64,000 nucleotides of DNA from Trileptium ribeirensis (GCA_030248225.1 JASANE010004987.1:1-64000), one strand, 5' to 3'; positions 48,721 to 61,296 are shown, numbered from the stretch's first letter. The notes: generated by a model from the letters alone, not told the origin. Translations and numbers: made by a program.

Positions 48721-49780
48721 AGTTAAAATGATGGTTCAAAGAACCGTTGATCGGTCGACAAAATGAGTAATTTCAAACAATCGGTTGCATTTTTTCAATT
48801 CGGCTGGACATTGTCTGATCCGGGCGGGGGCGGCCAACATCTGAGAATCACAATCTAACAAGTCTAACATTTTGATTCCGCTGCTTACGTAAACATGACG
48901 ATGACCATATGTGTTTCGAGTGACTGTGGTTGAATCAGGTACGTGCGCGGAGTATTTAACGAGTATTTCCGCCGAAATCGATCCTCATTCTCCTATTCCT
49001 GTTTGACCAGGAGCGATCATTTTTCAGGCATGGGTGATCACGTTGCAGTTCGACACCAGTCGTGAGATTCGCGAATATATTTTTAATTACGTCTGAATGA
49101 TAACATTTTGACCGTATTGTACATTTGTGCAGCTGTATCACTTGGAGATGCGCTACAACCTAATTAAGAGTGCATGGACAAGGTAATATTGAGTTTCTTA
49201 ACACGTTACAAGTCTATAATTTTGAATTGTTTGAGTGATATTTGTGGACAGAAAGTTAAAACCCACAACATGTTTCTCATCGTCGCCTGTGGGGAATTTC
49301 TAAAGCTGACAGTGGTCAAACCCAAAATTGTTTCGGTAGCCATGTAACTTAATATAATTTTTACACAAGTATTTCAGACAGTAGGCAAAGCGCAATCGTG
49401 GTCCCCGCCCACCACGTTTTGATTATGGACGAAATTGACGGAATGTCGGGTAACCAACAAGTCGCGGCGGGATGCAGGTAACGCTCTGATCGAACGGGCC
49501 AAGGAACACCTTCGTTTTTAATCGAACAACGTTTGAAACAATGGGTTCCTCCATTTATAAATTTTTTCCAGTGTGCGTTGACCTGGGCTGTGATGGTGGT
49601 TCTGAACTTTGTCGAATATAAATGACACCCCTGATTCAATCGGGACGTCTAATTATAGGAATCATCAAGATTCAGTAAATTTATTGGAAGGGCGAAAATA
49701 ATTGATAAAATCGTTTCGATAAACGCAGCCAAGCAATTTTAATAATAACTCTATCTTGTGAATTATCGAATTTTTAGGTT
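48721..49780. repeat. Inverted duplication, right arm
   Basis: Reverse-complement copy of 45901-46976, with the spacer at 46977-48720. It includes a second copy of the RFC1 Walker B exon and its splice sites, now on the plus strand and damaged. Confidence 0.95.
49378..49477 (+). pseudogene. RFC1: Antisense pseudo-exon, copy of RFC1 exon B
   Basis: It keeps the acceptor (acaagtatttcag) and a donor (CAG|GTAACG), and encodes VLIMDEIDGMSGNQ. It is 100 bp instead of 98: two extra bases after GGTAACCAA shift the frame, giving QVAAGCR instead of DRGGMQ. Compensating changes also alter the residues before VLIMDE. It is antisense to RFC1 and cannot serve the gene. Confidence 0.93.
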
Positions 49781-50949
49781 TGAAAATTTTGCTGTTGAAG
49801 TAGGACACTGTCGGTATATTATCTATTATTCATACATTTATCGACTACATATGAACATTCTCTTCATATCTCACCTTGTTAGCTTATATTATGGTGCAAT
49901 TAGCGACCCAAAATAACCATCAATTTCAGATGCCCAAATGTATTAATGTTGCACAGTCAAAATACTCTTTAAAATTAATTGTTTAAGCCAATTTGATTGC
50001 ACTAAAGTTGAATTAAACATAAATTTATTTTTTACCATGGCAAGCAATGAAAAATGCTAAATGATAGCATGTGTAAGTTTGTCGGAAGAATGTTCTTGCA
50101 CCACGTTGTCTCGCTAGTCATAATGATTCGTATAAAAAGAGCACAAATAAGTTTATAGATACATTTGCCTATAAAGTTTAGCATTTGGAAGTTTTGTGTA
50201 AATAGCAAAACTATAAACGAACGCATCTCTAGCCAAACGACCGTACGTGCAATAAGTTTTATTAAAACTTCAAGAAAATTAGATTACCGTTGCGTACATG
50301 TTGCAACTTTTAGAATTTATGTGTTTTTCTTAGCAAAATAGTCAAACAAGCCTGTTTTAACAGAAATAAAATAAGGTGCAGACTTAGAAATCAGGATTTA
50401 AACGTAGCACAGCAGAATAAATAAATCTAGATCAACATTTTGGCACGATGTGACATTGCGTCGGTTAAGTATGATTATTTGTCGTTGTAATATATATTTG
50501 CACAAGCTATGTGATGATATTCAAATGATAGAAGACCCAACCGCCGTCGGTAGTTGGGAATACAAACGTACGTCTGCATCAAATGTACCTGCACGTCGCA
50601 GGATCCCAGCCATAAACTTTTCTACGTAGAGACTGTGCCGAATTTGCTAGGGAACACGATTTAAGCGCTCCAGGCATACGTAAACTTGAAAATACAATCT
50701 TACGCTTGCAGCAATACCCTCTCCCGCTCCTACACTGCATACAAATATGTATCTGAGAAACGTTGCGAATGGGTGGTAGTGCACTATGCCTGGCATAACT
50801 GGTTTGTGTGTTAATAGTGTCATTGAAAGAGCAGTGCTGAAATGACTACCCGGCATAAATTTTTGATTTCATGTTAGCGTCCAGATCAGTTGGCCATGAG
50901 TTCACTGCAGAAAAGCATATTAAAAATTTTAAGAAATAATACATAGGCC

Positions 50950-53900
50950 ACATCAGAATTGCTTTTAACAAATGACGGGAACATAAAACGGCGCACCACT
51001 TTATGCCGTGCAGTAGTGGTGGCAAAGCTTCGAGTAAAATTGGCATCTTATAGACCAAAACATAAGCCCTGTGCAATCCCAGATCTCCCCGGCTTGCTGG
51101 ACATAGCTACCAAAGAAGCCTTTCAGCTGCAACTACGAAATAGGTTTGCTCTGTTGGCTAACTGCACCGATGCGGAAAAACAAAGGACAATAAAAGCTGA
51201 TAGGCTGTTAGGAGGAACTGCCATGTTACAAACAGAAGACTAAAAAGCAAGTTGGTTCGACATCGAATTCGACCTGCAAAACTGTCCTCGCTTTTGCCTT
51301 TGTGCATTCTCGTGACCAGAAATTAAAACTAAAAAGTCATTGGACGCCTCATTACTTCAAGACTGCAAACATTCTGGAACAACTTTGCCAAAGACTTAAA
51401 CACTGTCACCAGTATGGGCGACAACAACAAATTTTACAGTCTGCTTAAAAAGATTGCGTAAAAGATGGCACCGATTAGTGAATTAATTTGTGATGGTGGT
51501 AACCTTATATCGTAGAGTCAACATGGTTTGATTTGCTGGAAAGGCAATTTAAAATACCACATCTCCAGCTAATCCGATATGTAGTAATGAGTTACGACGG
51601 GAGGCTGGGTGCGCAGCTAACCACCATAGCGCTGCGCTAAGCCTGGATGAGACTGTGGTCTCAAAACGCAGGCTCAAAAGCTAAAAATCAACAGGAGCCG
51701 ACGTGATTTTTCCAGAGCTGTCCAAAGCTGGGCGCCTACAAATCGCAGTAGCTCTACCAGTGCTCTTCTAACAATCTGGATGTCAAACAAAATACAGAAG
51801 CCTCGTGTACAGCTATTGTTTTACGCTTCTTTAACGATTCGCAACAATCATCTATGTCTCAATTACCATGACATATCACATCTTAACATCGGGTTCAATA
51901 TCTTGGAAATAGTGATGCTCCATCGATACAAAACCTAACAATGCAGACTCAATCGTGAAAATCAGGCATGCTTCAGATCGGGTCGTGAGTGTACTGACAA
52001 ACTTTCCGCGCTTTCCGCCCGAGCTTCAGCACGAATACCGGCGTTCCACAATTCTAACGTTTGTCGACTTAAAGGCTTCGTTTGACACTGTTGACCGGCA
52101 AAGCCTATGTAACAACATGCAAGCTGATGGCGTACCTTCTAAGTTGTCTTTCATTAAAGAAATTTAACATATATACATCTATATAACAACATGAAAGCTG
52201 ATGCCGTACCTTCTAAGTTGTCTCTCATTAAGGAAATTTATGCACGCTTGGTCAGCAAGGTAGGTGTATACGCAGAGGTGTGCGCGTGCAGAAATTGTTG
52301 AGCCTTCAGGTGCTCGCGCAGATCAAAGTGCTGTCCAACGCACTAGGCCCGTACACGCGGGCTCAACACGTTTTTCGCAGGCCCGCGAGGACCGCAAGTT
52401 ATTGAATCCTTAATGGCTCAACACATTTATCGCTTTGCGTTTTAAAGCCACTATAATCTTGTTAACTTTTTGGCAGCGGATTCTTCGCCAGCGATCTCTC
52501 GCTGCCAGGCCTCCCAACAAAATACGTGATCCGCTTTCGTAGCCCACCTCCCTACCGCCCAACCAAACGCCCAAACTGAAGCTCGCCGGCATTCCGGGAG
52601 GCTATCCGCCCCGTGCACAGCACAGGAATTTGTAGTGTCCTAAACATACCGTAAATTGCACTTCTGCAGGGCTTAGTAAAGGGAGCCTCCTAGTGGTCTA
52701 CAGCGCGTCGGTCCGGCCCGCGGGTACCTGCGTGTACTGGTACCCGCGCGCAGCTCTGTGTATACGGTGAGCTCTCTCCTGAGGTTACCGTGTTTACCAA
52801 AGTAAGGCATGATTCGACCCACTCTACTACGCTTTTCAACTTTCTCGTCGACTGGGTCCTAAAGAGCGCGCTTATATATAAGCCCTAAAGATGGAGTGAC
52901 AAGATAAGCCTCTAGAATACGGATCTTGAGTATGTCGATGACATTGCGCATCTGTCTGATTCTGTAACCAACATGCAACGGATGCTTGATAGGTTTGAGC
53001 ACCAATCTTCAACAGTTGCAGCACAGCAAACGTCTTTGGTAGCTGACTCAAATCAGCATTCCGACTAAGCTGGAGGTCTAAGGATCCAGAGCACCAGCAG
53101 CTTACCTTGTATCAACACTCTCAACACACAGTTCGTCAAACGGAATCGTATAGCGGCTGCGGAAACTACATTTATTAGGCTAAACGAACGTAGGTCCAAG
53201 TAACCCTGAGCGGCGTTACGTTATAACTTTAGAAAAAGAACAGATTAGAGAAGTGTTCGGGGGCGGGAGCCCTCGACGTAGGCTTTGGCTTAGCGTATGA
53301 CTCATATATGGACATTAGCTTAGACTTAGGCCAGGCTTAGGCTTAGTTTATCGATGACGGCATGACCTGCATTTTGTTTAGGCCCGTTAGGGTTATTTTG
53401 GCCCAAAGGTCTATGGTAGCAGAAGCAAATCAGCATTCCGACCAAGCTGAAAGTTTATGACTGCTTTATTTTCTGAATTCTGTTATACTGCTCAGCGACG
53501 TGGTCGTTAAATTCTCTTGATATACATGTCCTGGTGGTGTTCGAGAAGCAATGCTTCAGGCGAATACTGGGTGTGTCTAAGCGCCATCATATTTCTACCA
53601 GCATCTTGTACAAGCATATTGGAAGAACTGCGGACTTGTCACCCACCGTCAGAACCAGGCGCCTTCGCTGGGTTTGGTCACATACTCAGGATGCCCGATC
53701 CACGATTTGTCAAACAAATCACACCGGCCCAAGCTCCGCGTGATTGGACACGACCCAAAGGACGTTAGTTCACGACGTGGTAACGATAAGTGTCAGAAGA
53801 TCAGAAACAACTTCAGGAATATGGTCTGACGAAGATAGTGGATCAACGCTCCACAAGTTGCACATGAAGCCACACAAGACAGGATATCACGGAAAACACT

Positions 53901-54003
53901 CATCCATAAAACGACGGCTCCGCACCACAGTGGGGTCAGGTGATGTCAAGTGGGACTGCAAGCAAATACAATTTTCCAATGAGGTACCACGGGATCTCGT
54001 TAA
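50950..54003 (+). mobile_element. RTE-like LINE relic, 5'-truncated and broken
   Basis: Recognisable in order: a linker after the endonuclease (LRVKLASYRPKHKPCAIPDL, 50959-51243), MGDNNKFYSLLKKIA with PISELICDGG near 51415-51500, RT block TFVDLKASFDTVDRQ near 52055-52100, VRHDSTHSTTLFNFLVDW (VRQGCPLSP equivalent) near 52810-52860, the catalytic YVDD at 52931-52942, and the C-terminal RTRRLRW/FGHILRMPDPRF region at 53620-53760. Stops and frameshifts occur throughout, and about 550 bp near 52250-52790 does not read as LINE. It lies upstream of RFC1 in minus-strand terms and in antisense orientation to that gene. Confidence 0.88.
52105..52241. repeat. 74-bp partial duplication inside the LINE
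   Basis: The segment CTATGTAACAACATGCAAGC through CATTAA.GAAATTTA at 52105-52167 recurs at 52179-52241 with a few substitutions. It lies just after the first RT block. Confidence 0.85.
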
Positions 54004-55364
54004 ATTATAATGAATACTTATTATTTCTATTTCGATTTCGATTTCTTATTGAATATTGAAAATTGAGTATGATGTCCTGGTCGAAATTCGAAAGAAACCC
54101 ATTTGTATCCACTCAAAAAGTTACTAGCATTTCCTCAGCATTTGTGTACGAATTTGGATTTGAAAACGGATTTAAAAATTTAAATTTAGTCGTATTTACT
54201 GAGTTTTATAATGTCCACACCCGCATCCTATCATTTTTGTAGCATCTTTCACAATGTGACACACGCCCACATGTTCTGTTTTTCACACCCCTACCACGGA
54301 GATAGAATAATATATGTAAAGAATAACATACCTGTGTGCAATAATGCTACGTCATTGGAAAAACTCATCTGCTACAATAATTCATACTTGAATCTCATCA
54401 AAAAAGTCGAGATTTCAAGCTTCTAGAATCGGAAATTCTATTAAAACTGGTTTTCGACTAGTTGCTAGTTTGTTTAGTGTGCATATTGTCACCGTAAAAA
54501 TAAGATGGTAGCTTTACGTGCTTGCTCCGGTTTGTCACAGCCGTTCGATATTGTTTTTGTTACAGCCACAAGACTGTGGCATTCTTCAACTTTTGTCAGG
54601 ATGTCTCCTCAAATTTTTTTGTGTTGATTACAGCAGCCTGCCATAGTTTCTTGATCAAAGTCACTGCTAGGGTCCCCATGCCTCAGCTGCAAAACCAGTA
54701 CGTGTCAAGCGGTGTCTGATAAAATACAGTTTTCCCTGGCGCATTGCATGTAAAATCAGCCCGAATACAACCAATTACGGGTTCAATATATTCAAATTTG
54801 CAACCGTAATTTCCCCCAACATAGTTTAATTTTTTTTCACATAATGGTGTTCACACACTCAATCTTTTTACTCAAATTTTGCTAAAAATTTGAAGCATCT
54901 TTTTTACATTTTTGGTAAGTTTGAACGTGTGAGCATGGTGTGCGGAAGCCACTCACATCAGTTTGGGGGTCCACTCAATCCACTTGGAGGCCACTCGCAT
55001 ATTAGCAGTTGCCTTGTGATTGATATTGTACTTGTTACGGCTGGATAACTGTTTCATTGTTTCATTTTCTCGGCAATATCACTGTTTCATAAACTTCGCA
55101 GCCCAGTCTTATTACTGTCATAACAGAGCATTTGACTAATATGATCAGTGTACTTTACTAATCAGTTGAGTGTGGAATGCATCAAACATCCGACTACGTC
55201 CGAACTGTGACTGAATATTTGCGGGTCGCTTGCCTCGAATCTCCTTAAACAGTTGATTCCATGATAAAGAATTTTAATACAGTAGGGGGCATAACATTAT
55301 GCTGCTGTGGCATATTTCGCGAACGGGATAAAACATTTTTATTTTGGCTGAAACATAAATTATC

Positions 55365-56225
55365 AATTATCAAATGTAACTGTGCGTGTGTGCAGTAGAA
55401 AATTGGAGGCTTATGAGGTGTGGATGACATTGTTTGACGATACTCAGATACCGTAGGCTGATCAAACGTAACTGTGCGTTTGCGTAGTATAAAATTGGAA
55501 ACTTACGAGATGTGGATGACATTGTGCGATGATACTCAAATACCGGAGGCTGGTTAAAGTAACTGTGCGTTTGTGTAGTATAAAATTGGAAGATTATGAG
55601 GAGTATATGACATTGTGCAACGATACTCAAATACCGGAGGCGGGTCAAACTTAACTGTGCGTGTGTGTAGTAGAAAATTGGAAGCTTCTGAGGTGTGGAT
55701 GACATTGTACGGCGATGCTCAAATACCGTAGGCTGATCAAACGTAACTGTGCGTTTGCGTAGGCTAAAATTGGAAACTTACGAGATGTGGATGACATTGT
55801 GCGATGATACTCAAATACCGGAGGCTGGTTAAAGTAACTGTGTGTTTGTGTAGTATAAAATTGGAAGATTATGAGGAGTAGATGACATTGTGCGACGATA
55901 CTCAAACACCGGAGGCTGATCAACCGTAACTGCGCGTGTGTGTAGTAGAAATTTAGAAGCTTATGAGGTCTGGATGACATTGTACGGCGATACTCAAATA
56001 CCGTAGGCTGATCAAACGTAACTGCGCGTTTGCGTAGGCTAAAATTGGAAACTTACGAGATGTGGATAACATTGTGCGATGATACTCAAATACCGGAGGC
56101 TGGTTAAAGTAACTGTGCGTTTGTGTAGTAGAAATTGGGAAGCTTATGAGGAGTGGATGACATTGTGCGACATACTCAAACACCGAAGGCTGGTCAAGCG
56201 TAACTGTGCGCGTGTGTAGTTGAAA
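55365..56225. repeat. 92-bp minisatellite with trimer higher-order repeat
   Basis: Units begin GATACTCAAATACCG at 55439, 55531, 55622, 55714, 55806, 55897, 55989, 56081 and about 56171, with a partial unit before. Lengths run 92, 91, 92, 92, 91, 92, 92, about 90. Three unit types alternate A-B-C: A has GATCAAACGTAA and ACTTACGAGATG, B has GGTTAAAGTAA and ATTATGAGGAG, C has GTGTGTGTAG and GTACGGC or a variant. The higher-order period is 275 bp. Minus-strand open frames of 109-112 codons are by-products. Confidence 0.93.
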
Positions 56226-56880
56226 AGCACAGAAATAAGATTGGTTTATCTTTCTGGTTCGCTGTTCAATAACTGTCTCGTTCAATAACAATTTTCATCG
56301 ATGAAGATGCGAAAGAACTGAAAAGAAATAGCTACACCAGTAAAGATACTGATCATTGTGGTTGCGTTGTAATCATGTACAATTCAGTTTTTTAGAGCAT
56401 TGTGTGTACAATACAAATATATTTATTCCATCATATGTTTACTTTTAATACATTGTATATTCAGGTTTTCTCTTGGGTAATACTGCTTATTTTGATGTTA
56501 TTGATCCGGAATAATATATTATATATCGGGTAGTGATATGGGTTGTATGCTATTGATGAATTATAACTCATCGAAAATGTTAGATCTGTTGGGTCGCGGT
56601 AATAGGTAGTTGCAGCATGGCCAACATTTCACTGGTAAATTGGATTTATAGAATAGAATTGCGTCCCTATACACAGGGCTACGCTTCCTATATCACTGTA
56701 CCAGTGGCTGCTTTGGGGAAAACAGATTTGTCGGGATATGCAGTTGATAAATACGCCTCAAGTTAATTTATGTAAATATATATAAATGTATTTCATACAT
56801 TTGATGCATAGACTTTACTGTCGACATGCGTTAGTAAACTCAACAAATTTGCCAATTTTTAATAAAACTATTTATCAAAT
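56226..56880. other. No gene recognised
   Basis: AT-rich sequence after the minisatellite with no exon, RNA gene or repeat that I can support. Confidence 0.45.
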
Positions 56881-56885
56881 TTATT

Positions 56886-57164
56886 AGAGATGAGAATTTA
56901 TGGTTTGGGTGGCTTTGCTTGGCTTAGCTTGTTGCGGATTCAGAGCCGCGCCGAGAACATCCTGTCTTGATGTCTGACGAGCCGAGCCAAGACAAATCCT
57001 AACATTCATCTGTAAGTCCCGAGACGACCCTAGTGTGTCTGGAAATCTTACGTTTGGTTCTTTAAAGCTCCTTTCTAAAGCAGCAAACATTACAACACTA
57101 CTCAGTCAACAGCAAGTAAGGCCTTGTTAACCTCGGCTCAGCTTATAAAATCTCTAAATCCAAC
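56886..57164. mobile_element. Possible TIR element (TAGAGAT ends)
   Basis: The left end TAGAGATGAGAATTTAT and the reverse complement of the right end TAGAGATTTTATAAGC share a short terminal repeat. The interior is GC-richer, with GAGCCGAGCC-type motifs that recur at 57245-57295. hAT elements often start with similar motifs. No 8-bp target duplication is visible, so this is weak. Confidence 0.3.
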
Positions 57165-57417
57165 TATATATACAATTTGTTTGCAGGTCTGTAGATTATG
57201 TTTCTTCTGATATATATTATTGAATCGCAAACTTTCATTAATACGAGCTGAGCGAAGCCGAGACGGACATGGTTCACGAAGAGCCGAGTTAAGCCAGATC
57301 TTAAATCTGGCTGTTTCTCACATCAAAATTTACAAATTCAAATTTTTCAGCAATATATTGCATGAAAAACTGTTTTAAGCATTTGGGTATGCATTTGCTC
57401 ATCCACATTTTACATAT

Positions 57418-57500
57418 CAGAAATAAAACCGGATTTGTTCGGGTCACATTTGTGACCGGATCACCGGGTCACGGTACTGACCTGGCCTGATTTAAAAGCT
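57418..57500 (+). repeat. GC-rich dispersed repeat, copy 2
   Basis: Aligns in order with the reverse complement of 25757-25857: CAGAAATAAAACCGG, CGGGTCACAT, GGTACTGACC, CTGATTT. The two copies are diverged. Confidence 0.5.
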
Positions 57501-57517
57501 CAACGTATTCTCCGCAT

Positions 57518-57638
57518 TCATGAAATCAAGACAGTAGAAAAGAGTCTTTTGCCTTCTTCTTTTTTGCTTGGGTCTTCCACAAATACCGTGGAACTAAAAT
57601 TCGTGGAAGCAAGTTCTGGGACACCGATAGCTCTAGAG
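57518..57638 (-). CDS. Candidate 3'-terminal exon, unknown gene
   Basis: A strong acceptor (cgtttctttttgcag) with a long pyrimidine tract precedes SRAIGVPELASTNFSSTVFV, then EDPSKKEEGKRLFSTVLIS and a stop. The first base belongs to a split codon. The frame also extends upstream of the acceptor. I do not recognise the protein. It lies on the RFC1 strand, but I see no match to RFC1. Confidence 0.25.
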
Positions 57639-58509
57639 CTGCAAAAAGAAACGGACAAGCAGAACGGCAGGTTGGGAAAAGCGTAGTGATTTGCGACTCT
57701 GGGCTCGTCCTTATCGAGCAACCTGGAAACTGAATTTATAGCCCTGGGCAGAAGTAGTGATCATTTTCGCTTTCCAACCTGTTTGAAATACGTGTACAAA
57801 CGAGTCACAACAATGACAAAATTATTTCCAGTATACAACCAAGCGGTTTTAAGTTGTTTGAACACGTACTTTTGTCCGAAACGGTAGCAGCTAGATAAGA
57901 ATCCACATATAACATAGGTTTAATCCATCTCTAACAACGGTTAGTCACACAGTGGCTCTGTGTAATATTGAACAGTTTCCCAAGATTGTCCAAGATCGTA
58001 AGTCTATGTACCTTGGCTACTGTGGAATTTATTTATACCCGGCCATGCCCATAATCTGGTCATCGTGTCACTGCCATGACATGGTCACCTGGTCGCTGCC
58101 AAGTGAAGTTCATGTGGTGCTAATGAGAGTAACGCAACCGTAGGTAGTCAAAACAAGTTGTTGATCGCCTTTCCTTAATATTCTAGACTCTTGCCGTGTC
58201 GTATGAAAAGTCAAGTATTAGTTCATGCATTTAAACCTTACAATAATAAAATTTGGATGGTGCTAATCCTCTTTTTTGCACAAAAATAGGATAGGAATGA
58301 TCCCACGTCACGCTGCACAGGACACGAAATATCATACTGTGCCAAATCGTCCAGATTATAGTTTGTGTAATCGAAATTTCGGGTGATTTGATTCTAAAAT
58401 TGAATATTGCACCGGTGTATTTCACATATAAGGAATTCATATCACTGCCCTATACATATATGCAACCTGATGTGACATATAGCTAGAAATTTCAGTGTGA
58501 TAGTACCTC

Positions 58510-58790
58510 AGACGTGAAAACGGGCCGAAATTTTTCGGCTTGGCATTGCCCATTGAAAATCTAGGTTGGCCTGACCCGGCTCACCCAGGAGCTGCAAAAT
58601 GTCGACCTTGCCTGGCCCGGGTCTTTGTAGTCGGGTGTTAGCCAACTCGACATAAAGCATATAGGCCACGTAAAGATATAATCCGGCGATTGGAATTTGG
58701 TGTCGGCTCGGCCGGCCCAATTCTGTAATATTTAGGACAGGTTCGTTTGTAGTAGGGACTCGGCCGGACACCAGAACGAAATTCGCGTCT
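58510..58790. repeat. GC-rich islet with palindromic ends
   Basis: About 280 bp rich in GGCC, CCCGG and CGGCC. The left end reads CAGACGTGAAAACGGGCCGA and the reverse complement of the right end AGAGACGCGAATTTCG. Similar ends suggest a non-autonomous DNA transposon, but no clear target duplication is visible. Confidence 0.35.
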
Positions 58791-59560
58791 CTAATTAAAA
58801 AAATACTTTAAAACAAACAGGTTACTGGAGCTGATAGCAACATTTGAGCTGGTGTTAGCCTATAATATTGCAGTGTACGGGTTTGCTATCAAACAGGCAG
58901 AGATATATACAAAATTGCCTACACCTAAATAAGATATCCAATTAATGGTATGTTATAGCTAATTTTAAAACGAAATATTGCTGCAAATAGATCTTAATTC
59001 TTTCTTAAATTGTACCAAAAATTTCACAGTAAATCAGATTACAATATTTTTTGAATAATGTCCAAGAACATTTGCATAAGAATATTTAGCCTTAAAATAT
59101 CTGATACCTTAAAGTAGCAAATATTTATGACTAAATATTATTATTGAAACATTCTGGGAAATTATTCCTAAAATTTAGTACTCTGATTTATTGTAGTGCT
59201 TTGCAACGCACATGAACGTTTTATTCGAATGACAAAATAAGTTAACTTTGGTAGTTTTGAATAAAAACAGCTTATAATTTGTACATTTTTGTATTAACTG
59301 GTACAGAATTGACAAATAATCGTTGTTTATTCCTTGTTTAATTGTGTTGTTTAACTCGTTCAAACTCGTGCTGACGCACCCGTCTGAACTCGTCACAACC
59401 GTGCGTATAAATCACTTAACGCACGATAGCTGTGCTATAACTGTTTAGAAGAATAAAACAACAAATATGCAAACTAGCAAGATTTTAGAATGAAATAAAT
59501 TGTTTCAACACTAGAGAACTGAGTTAGCCCTCCTAATCCAAGCTTCATGGGCACGGCAAC
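58791..59560. other. No gene recognised
   Basis: AT-rich sequence without recognisable exons. Confidence 0.45.
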
Positions 59561-60560
59561 ACTTGCAAAGTTACGTTTACCGCCACTCTCATTCAGTATG
59601 TAGCTTTCGGCAACGCCGCTTCAGAAGTTCTGCCAGTAACTTCCGGCGTACCTTAAGGAAGTGTACGAGGGCTGTTTTATTTCTTAAATTCATTAAAGGC
59701 ATTAGAATTTATAATTTTATGCATATGTATCAAATTGTTTGCAGACGATGCCAAACTATATTTTTTGAACAAAAATCTGTGAGTCATAGCCATATTCAAC
59801 TTCATTTGAATGCGGTTTTAGTTTGGGCTGACATGAAAGAATTGGTTTTGGCTTTTAAATGTGGTGCGCTGTACTTAGACATAATTTAAGCAATGTATAC
59901 TATTTTAATAACACTGCAGTGCATGTTGTTTCACATTGTCGTGATCTTGGTTAACTGTGTCTAATTATTTAAAATTTTCTCAGCATTGTTCCAATTTAGC
60001 AACTATTGGCTTATATATGGTTAACAGTATTTTTTGCTGCCTTTAACTCGCGTAATGTTGAATTGGTGGCTCGTTTATACAAACATTTGTCAGACCCTGT
60101 TTAGAGTATGCGACTGAAGCTTTTAGTCTGTGCCATTTGCAAGATATTGATTTGCTTGAACGAGTTCAAAGAGTATTTACACGAAGACATGCTGGTTTTC
60201 TTAGTATAGCGTATTTCGGTTGATTGGTGCCACTCAGTCTTCCATCATTGGAAGAAAAACATATATTATAGGCTTAGTTTTTGGTTTAAAAAATTATTCA
60301 TAGCTTTACTGCCTAGAATTTAATTCTTTTTTGTGTGTGCACTTGATGATAGAACACGTGGCTATAGCTTTAAACTTGCAGTTCAGAGGAGTCGTTTGAA
60401 TATTAATTAGAAAATACTTTTTTGCAAATCGTATTGCTCCTATATGGAACTTACTCAGTGAAAATGTAGTTGAAGCTGGTTCTGTTAACAGTTTCAAAAC
60501 ATTATGGTACAATGTCAACTTCTCTACTTTTCTTAGGGGTAGGGGCGTAGAAGACGGTCG
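59560..60560 (+). mobile_element. CR1/Jockey-like LINE relic
   Basis: Reads in broken frames as SGVP*GS near 59639-59665 (the SGVPQGS block of non-LTR reverse transcriptases), LFADDAKLY near 59736-59762 (catalytic ADD), CLEYATEAFSLCHLQDIDLL then ERVQR near 60096-60172, and RIAPIWNLLSENVVEAGSVN then SFKTLW at 60430-60515. These are in the order of the RT and its C-terminal tail. Stops and frameshifts make it dead. Confidence 0.82.
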
Positions 60561-60905
60561 ATTGGTCCAACCTCTCCCCCTCTAACTCCTTACTGATATA
60601 TTGGTAGTGTGGTACTGGATGCTTCGCACGGACTGTTATGTATTTACAATTTTGGAGTCGTATGTTCAACTTGAAACCTGTTATATAGTGATCTATTCAT
60701 CTATAGTTCTGTTCGTTAATATTTTGAACCTGCATACTCTGGACTTCGTTATATTATTTCATCATTTATCAATTCATATCCATACAATAAAGATATAGCA
60801 AGGATTTCAACCACGTTTTCTTAGTGCGACGTTAGAGCCATAACTATTTAAATGTCAGGAGCATCATTTATTTGCTTAAAACAAAAAAACCACTCCAAAT
60901 CTAAA

Positions 60906-60985
60906 AACTCAGGCGTCAGCGGGAGTTGAAGATAGATCTTCGGGACTGGTAGTATGGGACAATGCGCTAGACCACTCTGACATGC
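60906..60985 (-). pseudogene. tRNA-Leu/Ser-like fragment
   Basis: On the minus strand, GTCAGAGTGGTCTAGCGC resembles the 5' half of a class II tRNA (AGTGGTCTA D-loop). TCTTCAACTCCCGCTGAC resembles a degraded T arm with its 3' acceptor strand. The acceptor and anticodon arms do not form properly. It is likely a tRNA pseudogene or SINE head. Confidence 0.35.
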
Positions 60986-61296
60986 AAGGAAAGCTAGCTA
61001 CCCGAATTTGACGGTTAGCGCTAGCAAAACCGTTTCAAAACCATACTCTTTTGGAAAGGCGATATGGAACACCATTCATATCCTAGCCCATACGTCATTT
61101 TAGTTTGTTTAACCATTGGAAAAATCATTATGATTGCTGCAGCGGTTACTTAGTTGACTCTAAGGTTTACGCAGTAGCAGCGCAACAATTAATGGTTGCT
61201 ATTACATAGGGTAAACCCACGGAAAATATGTTATATTACTTACTTTCCTTATTCTCTTTCTTTATACACTAACATTATATATCCTATTAGAAGTAA

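Noticed and set aside
55370..56291. Several minus-strand frames of 109-112 codons with similar peptides
   Set aside because: By-products of the 92-bp minisatellite; the frames shift between units.
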